This document shows positions 58,420 through 64,000 of a stretch of 64,000 bases of DNA, one piece after another; positions within the stretch are counted from its first letter, which is position 1, and every line of letters begins with the position of its first letter. The notes under the pieces are model-generated. The model did not search any database. It saw only the letters and a list, made by a program, of their open reading frames with translations, and was not told the DNA's origin. Source of the DNA: Ophioderma brevispina (taxonomy: Eukaryota; Echinodermata; Ophiuroidea; Amphilepidida; Ophiodermatidae). The DNA lies in contig JAMKCH010019767.1 of NCBI GenBank assembly GCA_023653785.1, positions 62,001-126,000 on the forward strand, written 5' to 3'. The position numbers and the translations under genes were made by a program.

Positions 58420-59320
58420 TGAAAATTGTTAAATGTCATTTATTACATCCCTGGGATCGGTTTTATCCGATGACCACCATCTCACGGAGAGAGCTGGAGT
58501 GGGGGATGCTTCGCACCAACCTCCTGGTGGGGGTGAGAAGTTCCAGCTCTCCTCTACGACACGTCATATCGACGGACGCGTCGGAGTGGGGATGGGGGCG
58601 CTAATCTAGGGGAGGATCGCCGGGCGTTAGGTCAGTGGTCGCCCGAACAAGCGTCCTTCCACCTCACTGCTCGATACTTTAGCAGTGGTTTGTACCCCCT
58701 CAAGGAGTCTCGAGTCCAGGCGGGGGGCTGCAAGGTCATGATTTCAGGCCGACTAATACGACTGTAGTGGCTATGTGAAACAGAAAGAGGGCACCAGGTC
58801 CCCCACGCTCTGTTTGCACAACATAAACTTCTGAATGGTGTCAGCAGCCGCGGGATAATCCTTTTCGGTGCGACGCAACAGTCCAGGCCGTTACCAGGCA
58901 TCACATGGCGGACCATTATCTCGGGGCGCTGGGCCGGCCCCCGAGGAAGGTCCCCTACCCCACGGGTTCGTCCAGATGTATTCGACAGGTTATTATTACC
59001 CGTCGATAGACTCTTCGAGTCGCAACGGAAATAATCACAGCTACGTGTTCGCTCTCGGTACCCCCAGCCGGCGCCTTCGACGTGGCCGCATTCTATCTAT
59101 CAGTTGGGCGGGCGTGACAGCGTATGCAGTCCCCCCCATGCTCCCCCCTCTGATACATCGCGTTTTTCGCAAGATATCAGACGCGGAATTGCAACGTAAT
59201 CATGATCCGGCCCCGGTTGGAATCGATACCTGTTGGTTTCCGCCCATGGTAGACCTGCTCGCAGGTGGTCCAAGGCTGTTACCGCAGGTTCGGTCGGACC
59301 ACTTATGAATCTGAAGATAG
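58420..59320 (+). pseudogene. DIRS RNase H domain, element 2 (broken)
   Basis: ISTDASEWGWG (about 58568-58600) marks the start of the RNase H domain, with the TDAS Asp visible. Then WSPEQASFHLTARYF (about 58641), a frame change, and EWSDR/SGRLIRL-type sequence where the NTTVVAYVNRQGA segment should be. Later frames carry PRRKVPYPTGSS-like and VDLLAG sequence (about 59248). Stops and shifts make it non-functional. Confidence 0.75.
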
Positions 59321-59439
59321 AGCACCTTGAGTCGTTGCCTGCATTGGCCCTTGTCGGAGTCGTCTAAGGAGGGGGCCTTTCGTCGAGAGCTGCAAACCTG
59401 GCCGCTTCGGGGTAGACGCCCAGGCACGCTCAGAACTTA

Positions 59440-60420
59440 CTCTGGACGTCTGGGCGTTTTCTTCTATACCCGATGTTGCCGACAGAGGGATCTCGATCCA
59501 CTGTTGACACTGTATTAGGCCAGGTGGCAGACTTCTTGTCGGAGCGATTTGAGGCTGGACTGGAGGCCGCCCCCGTCCGAAACTAAACTCTGACTATTAG
59601 TCGATCCACAGAGGGGTTGATGATGGAACCAGACTTAACGACTCTGCCGCCATCAAGCTTCTATCGACGGGATGTTTAATACCAAGACCCCCGGAAAGAA
59701 GATCGTTACCCTCATGGAACCTCAACAAGGTGTTGGACTATCTGCGCGGAGGCCCGTTCGGAGACCATTGTGAGGACGCCTACTTTGGCCAACCTGACGT
59801 TGAAGACGTTTTTCCTTATCTTCATGGCTTCGGGACGACGCTCGCCAGTCGGGCTTAGCTGTATGCGCTAGCCGTAGGCGATGCTATCCAGTTCTCCAAC
59901 GCGGTGCACGTGTGTAACTTTCGTCCAGGGTTTCTCGCATAAGAACGAGTGTAGCGCCTTTTCAGCGTCCCCCGTCTTCCTCCCGAAGAAAAGCACGGTT
60001 TCTTCTATTAGGGGGAGGACAGATTCTGGCGTCCTGTTCGCGCCTTAAATTGGTACTGTAGGTTAAGTAGAAAGCCCCATCAGGGGACCACGAGCCAGCT
60101 CTTCATCACCTACGGTTGACCCTCACGGGGCCGCGCGCCGAAGGCTACGGCTAGGTAGGTGGGTAGTTAGGTAGTTAGCTGATCACAGACGCTCGCGGCT
60201 TGTTACCAAATTCCGCGAGTGTTCGAGCTCATTCCACCAGAGCTATCGCGAGCTCTTCAGCCTTTCAGCGCTGGCACGGTCTCCCTTGCCGAAATCTGCA
60301 CGGCGGTTTCATGGCGCTCCTCAACAACTTTCACCAAACGTACCTTCGACACGTCACCCCAGAAAGAAAAGAGTAGATTTGCCCGAGCTGTTCTACACAG
60401 ATCGGGCGTTTAATGTAAGT
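59440..60420 (+). pseudogene. DIRS tyrosine recombinase, element 2 (broken)
   Basis: The same landmarks as the recombinase at 33500-34560. The sequence includes SERFEAGLEA (about 59538), ESIHRGVDDGT-like DNA (about 59605), and KVLDYLRGGPF-like DNA (about 59725). A VRAHSTRAIASSSAFQR stretch (about 60196-60255) keeps the HxxR pair in frame. Then SLAEICTAVSWRSSTTF is followed by DNA that encodes a TYLRHV block only after a one-base shift. At least four frame changes separate the parts. Confidence 0.8.
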
Positions 60421-60587
60421 GCAACTCTCTACGTCGCCCAGGGTGTTTTGCTCATGATTTTTGCGCTTGTTATTTATGTTTTGATTCGAATTGCGTGCAA
60501 TTCGAAGTTTTTCAATTCACCCGCAATCCAGAGTGAACATTTTCCAATCCAGCACCGCCTCCTAGAACCTGTGATAATCTGGCGATT

Positions 60588-60736
60588 TAATGAATTGGTT
60601 ACATCAACATTCGGATTGTAAGGAAGCAAGTTCCTGTATGGGAGTAGTAAGAACCGTGGTGTTCTAATGACTCGTACAGGAATGCTTTGCTAACATTCTC
60701 CGAGTGTTCCGGCCCGACCCGCCCCCTACAGGATGT
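60588..60736 (+). repeat. DIRS element 2, internal complementary region
   Basis: GTTACATCAACATTCGGATT..GTAAGAACC (60588-60655) is the complement of the left terminal repeat's outer edge. GTTCTAATGACTCGTACAGG.. (60661-60712) is the complement of the right terminal repeat's outer edge. Its layout is identical to 33236-33390 in element 1. Confidence 0.82.
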
Positions 60737-60978
60737 TTATATGTCGAGGGTTAAAATTTAGCCGAAAAGAGGAAGAGGATTGGGTATGACGCACTTAGGG
60801 GAGGTGGTGTAGTCATACCGGGTGCTTCGAAACACAATGAATATATTTGTATTGGGAATAGATTCTGGGAGGTTCTGCATCTCGTTTTTCTAAAGACATG
60901 CCAATTTGTTCATCAAAATAGGAAGAAAGAGAAGGTAAGCAAGCATTTCCTTTACGAGTCATTTAGAAACAACACTGT
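60737..60978 (+). repeat. DIRS element 2, right inverted terminal repeat
   Basis: GTCGAGGG..CGAAAAGAGGAAGAGGATTGGGTATGAC at the inner edge, GGGAGGTTCTGCATCTCG in the middle, and GGTAAGCAAGCATTTCCTTTACGAGTCATT..AACACTGTTC at the outer edge: the inverse of 58128-58345. Confidence 0.86.
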
Positions 60979-61545
60979 TCTTACATGACCACATACAGAC
61001 ATCGTCCTCGTTCATACAAAAAAAATCAGAAATAAACCTTCCAGTGGAGTGGATTCTTCACCTCCAACGGTTTTGGAATAAGAAACTATTCCTTGACAAA
61101 CATATAAAAAATTCAGAATTTTCGTCAAGATTTCGTTTTTACGTGTTGAACAAACAATGGTGACGTCTAAAATTAGGAATTCGTGGCCGCCCTCCCCTGT
61201 ACAGTGAATGAATTTTGGATCAAATTACATATCAGCTTATAGGGTTTAAAGAAACATTAAGTTGAATAAGTATTTATACAGCAAAAAGCATTGTTTAATT
61301 ATTTATCATTTGGACCCGCTGCAGGAAGAGACCGTAGTTTTATTATTATCGAGTGTACTACAATATTCAGGCCATACTTCCGATACTTGTAATCGGCCTA
61401 TGGGTACTTCAAAAGTACTTATACTTCGGATGGCGCGAGGATCGGGAATGATCGCAGTAATTAAATCAATAACAATTCAAATGGAAAAAAAGAATGTAAA
61501 ATGTACAAAATGAAATAAAAAAAATGGAAAAAAGGATATAAAAAC
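60979..61545. other. No gene recognised
   Basis: AT-rich spacer; the 83-codon frame at 61262-61513 shows no known domain. Confidence 0.45.
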
Positions 61546-61706
61546 ATGCATACACATTACACACACCCACCCCCACATACACCACAGCACACGCAAACAT
61601 ACAACACGCACTCGCACGCACACACGCACGAACACACACCACAACACGTCACACACGCACGCACACACACGAACACACAAACACATGCACACATACACGC
61701 GCGCGG
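61546..61706. repeat. (CA)n-type imperfect microsatellite
   Basis: ACACAC interspersed with ACGCAC, CCCAC and CACAA over 160 bp. It produces the His/Thr-rich frame on the plus strand and the Cys/Val-rich frame on the minus strand; neither is a gene. Confidence 0.95.
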
Positions 61707-62955
61707 CCGAATAATGCTAGGCATAATTCTCAGATTAACGGTCCATGGCCGATCGCTTAATAGTTCGTTTTCGCTCTCGCATCAAAACGGGTTTGTGTTT
61801 TTGATTTTATTTTATTTCATGCATATCATATACAAAAAATACATATGCATCAAGATCAATTAATTAAATACAAGCACAGTAAATGACAAAACCATGCAAG
61901 ATATGCAGGGATAACCCTTAAGCCCTTAAAGAGTTATTTCCAAAGGGTCCATGGAATACCAAAGAATGGCTTTTTTTTAAATATATATATTGAACGAGTC
62001 ACACCATTGCGAACAAGAAATAAATCCGAGCCAAAGCAGTCATGAAGGAAGAGGCATAAAATACATTTACTATATTATTGATATCGTAAAACCAAAATGC
62101 ACCCATCCCTACTATCAATGCCCTAAAGGAGCCAATGAAACAAGGAACACCAATTTAATCCCTCCCTTGAACATTGAGAGCTTAAACCACCCTCCCAAAC
62201 GCGAATTTTTAAATTCCCATACACACTGATGTTTTAATTAGATTGGAACCTCAGACAGTCATGGAACAATTAGAAGAAGGCCTGCATTTGAACTGTTACA
62301 TTGTGGAATAAACATTTGTTGACTGACCTGGTATTAAGGTGATGAACCTGGACACTCTGGTAAAAATTATAAGACAGTATAAGGAGGCCGAGATTGTGGA
62401 CATTTTAAAAAATATGATTTAAGCGTAAATGTTTTTGCCCTGTGCAAAACATAAGAATCCCAATGAAATATCGGCGCTAAACTTTACAGGTAGGGTTTTA
62501 AGGGAAGGCCATTCAATCAGATGAAAACTTTATATACTTAAATCGGGCCTCCCCTTTAAAATCTTCAAATGAGGATATTTTATGCTAGTTTAAAAACTTT
62601 TCCGGCCTTACCTATGAAAGTGACTTACAACAGAAGAAATGTGGAAAACATTCCAAGTGCAATTCAATTTTTCAAATGTGAGCATTGTAACGTCCCTGCA
62701 AAGATGAATCAACTATTTATGCTAAATCCTGGAAACTTCGGGCTTTTCCTGGAAAAAAATATAAGCATTTTCAAGCTTTGAAATCCCAGCTCAATTGTAA
62801 ACTTTGATATAAAACATTCAAAAAAACTAAAAAATCAATAAAATAACAAAATTTTGAATATTTAAAGCTTAGTCAAGTTGAACTCCTGGCCTCGTTTCAA
62901 ACCTTGGACATTCAGGTTTGAGCTCCGGGGTTAAAAGCAAGAAAAGACTGAGAAA
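61707..62955. other. No gene recognised
   Basis: AT-rich; short frames only. Confidence 0.45.
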
Positions 62956-62959
62956 CTAG

Positions 62960-63080
62960 GCAAAACAACACAACAACAACACAACACAACAAACACAACA
63001 ACAAAAAACAACAAAAAACAGATCATAAAATCAACAAACAACACAACAAAAACAACACGAAACAATACAACAAAAAAACG
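62960..63080. repeat. (ACAAC/AACAACA)n low-complexity tract
   Basis: Imperfect ACAAC and AACAAAA units over about 120 bp. Confidence 0.9.
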
Positions 63081-63089
63081 AAAACAGTA

Positions 63090-63465
63090 AAGATCCTTGT
63101 CAAAAGCGACAAAGATAGATCATCAAGTAAGCGCTCGACTCCAGTGTGTGCTCATCCATGCTATAGGCGTGCGTCGAGCCCGGTGAGATTCAGCTATCTT
63201 GTAATTTACTGGACAAGAAATTAACCGCTTGGGTGTCTCGATTACCCCATGCGAATATTTGGGAAGATGATCCCGGCTGCGATGGTTATCCCGATGTATG
63301 TTTGTGATAAGGGAAGCGCTGATACCTATCTGCTGCATCCATTGAAATGATGATGAATGGTTTATGGATAGTTGGGCCAGTGATCAGCGACCATTGTGAA
63401 AGCGCTTATAGGCCAGTAGCATAAGGCCGTATATAAATCTCGGCGATATTATTATTATATTATAA
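63090..63465 (+). mobile_element. SINE- or LINE-like 3' tail
   Basis: Ends with TTGTGAAAGCGCTTATAGG.., AAGGCCGTATATAAATCTCGG and a short (ATT)n run (about 63445-63460). The pattern of AGCGCTT, then GC-TATATAAAT, then an ATT repeat is the usual 3' end of several LINE/SINE families in aquatic animals. The GCGTCGAGCCC at about 63170 could be a degenerate B-box of a tRNA-like head, but no A-box is clear. Confidence 0.45.
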
Positions 63466-63670
63466 GGTTACGCTACCAATAGGCTTTTAAATTTAAAACG
63501 AGTGTTAATTTTAAACGTATTGTTGAATGCCTCACCTAGCACTCGTAGATGGCATTACATCTGTAAGGCTCTAATACATATGCTGTGTTCTGTAGACAAT
63601 TTGTCAAGATACTGTTTTTGATCATTCACAGCAAAATTTTAAAGTGATGGCTGTGGGTTCCTATGGACTC

Positions 63671-63705
63671 AGATTTTTTTTTTTTTTTTGTTTTTTTTTT
63701 GTTTT

Positions 63706-63760
<55 letters not shown>

Positions 63761-63801
63761 TTTTTTTTTTTATTTTTTTTTTTTTTTTTTTTTTTTTTTA
63801 G
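63671..63801. repeat. About 130-bp poly-T tract
   Basis: Almost pure T with rare G and A, from about 63671 to 63799. It may be the poly-A tail of a minus-strand retroposed sequence or an inflated homopolymer. No source gene is visible to its left. Confidence 0.92.
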
Positions 63802-64000
63802 CGGTGGCTGATATATGAATATTTTTCGTCGTATTTTGGATTATCGACTTAACTACGAAAATACAAATCGGCTTTACCGTTTATGGAGTTAAAGTGCAAC
63901 AAAAAGAATTTGGAAAATCAAAAGAATGTGTCATATGTAGTGAAAACAAAATACTAATTTCATTGCTTATTTCATTAAAACATAGCATTATATACTCCTA
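63802..64000. other. No gene recognised
   Basis: AT-rich end of the window. Confidence 0.4.

Larger units (their letters stand above)
58128..60978 (+). mobile_element. DIRS-like retrotransposon, element 2 (internally deleted)
   Basis: Same family as 33022-37400 but on the plus strand. Both terminal repeats and the internal complementary region are present, yet the interior starts inside the RNase H region: the gag and RT coding parts are missing, so about 2.5-3 kb was lost. The remaining body is GC-rich and frameshifted. It could only move with proteins supplied by another copy. Confidence 0.88.

Noticed and set aside
61546..61863. 105-codon His/Thr-rich frame
   Set aside because: Translation of a CA-type microsatellite followed by random sequence.

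Overview
This is a repeat-dominated, AT-rich stretch of an animal nuclear genome. Nothing in it looks prokaryotic: there is no dense coding, no operons, no rRNA, no convincing tRNA and no CRISPR array. The host-gene signal is one internal exon of a CYP2-type cytochrome P450, present twice in tandem near the left edge with intact splice signals. The mobile elements (DIRS tyrosine-recombinase retrotransposons, Jockey-like and RTE-like non-LTR elements, many foldback elements and MITEs) suggest a marine invertebrate, perhaps a deuterostome such as a hemichordate or echinoderm. That placement is inference; no species marker is visible.

Layout. 0.4-1.7 kb: tandemly duplicated CYP2 exon. 1.7-7.1 kb: no gene, with TG microsatellites. 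7.1-12.3 kb: an inverted repeat with arms of about 1.2-1.3 kb, whose loop holds a minus-strand Jockey-like LINE remnant (endonuclease, linker and reverse transcriptase, all decayed). 12.6-15.1 kb: two copies of a short GCCGTAGCCAGG-ended repeat. 15.8-19.9 kb: two foldback elements and a block carrying the AAAATGGCCGCC motif. 20.6-22.1 kb: a 0.87 kb tandem duplication. 22.5-28.7 kb: an RTE-like LINE 3' half, followed by a 2.1 kb tandem duplication that includes its tail. 28.9-29.5 kb: foldback MITE.

32.4-38.1 kb: a minus-strand DIRS element (gag-like, RT, RNase H, tyrosine recombinase, inverted terminal repeat and internal complementary region), GC-rich and inserted in or beside an older repeat. 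38.1-41.1 kb: a codon-periodic minisatellite (42-bp and 27-bp units), a 153-bp MITE with a perfect 8-bp target duplication, and an inverted counterpart of the minisatellite. 41.6-42.7 kb: more MITEs. 44.4-55.4 kb: a giant diverged palindrome with arms of about 4.5-5 kb. 57.1 kb: MITE. 58.1-61.0 kb: a plus-strand, internally deleted DIRS element with both terminal repeats. 61.5-63.8 kb: simple repeats, a LINE/SINE-like 3' tail and a long poly-T tract.

The coding pieces do not work together as a pathway. They are an exon relic plus fossil or near-fossil mobile elements. I see no new defence or metabolic system. What stands out is the number of palindromic structures, the DIRS circle-junction signature seen twice, and the recurring GCCGCCATTTTG-type motif across otherwise distinct repeats.
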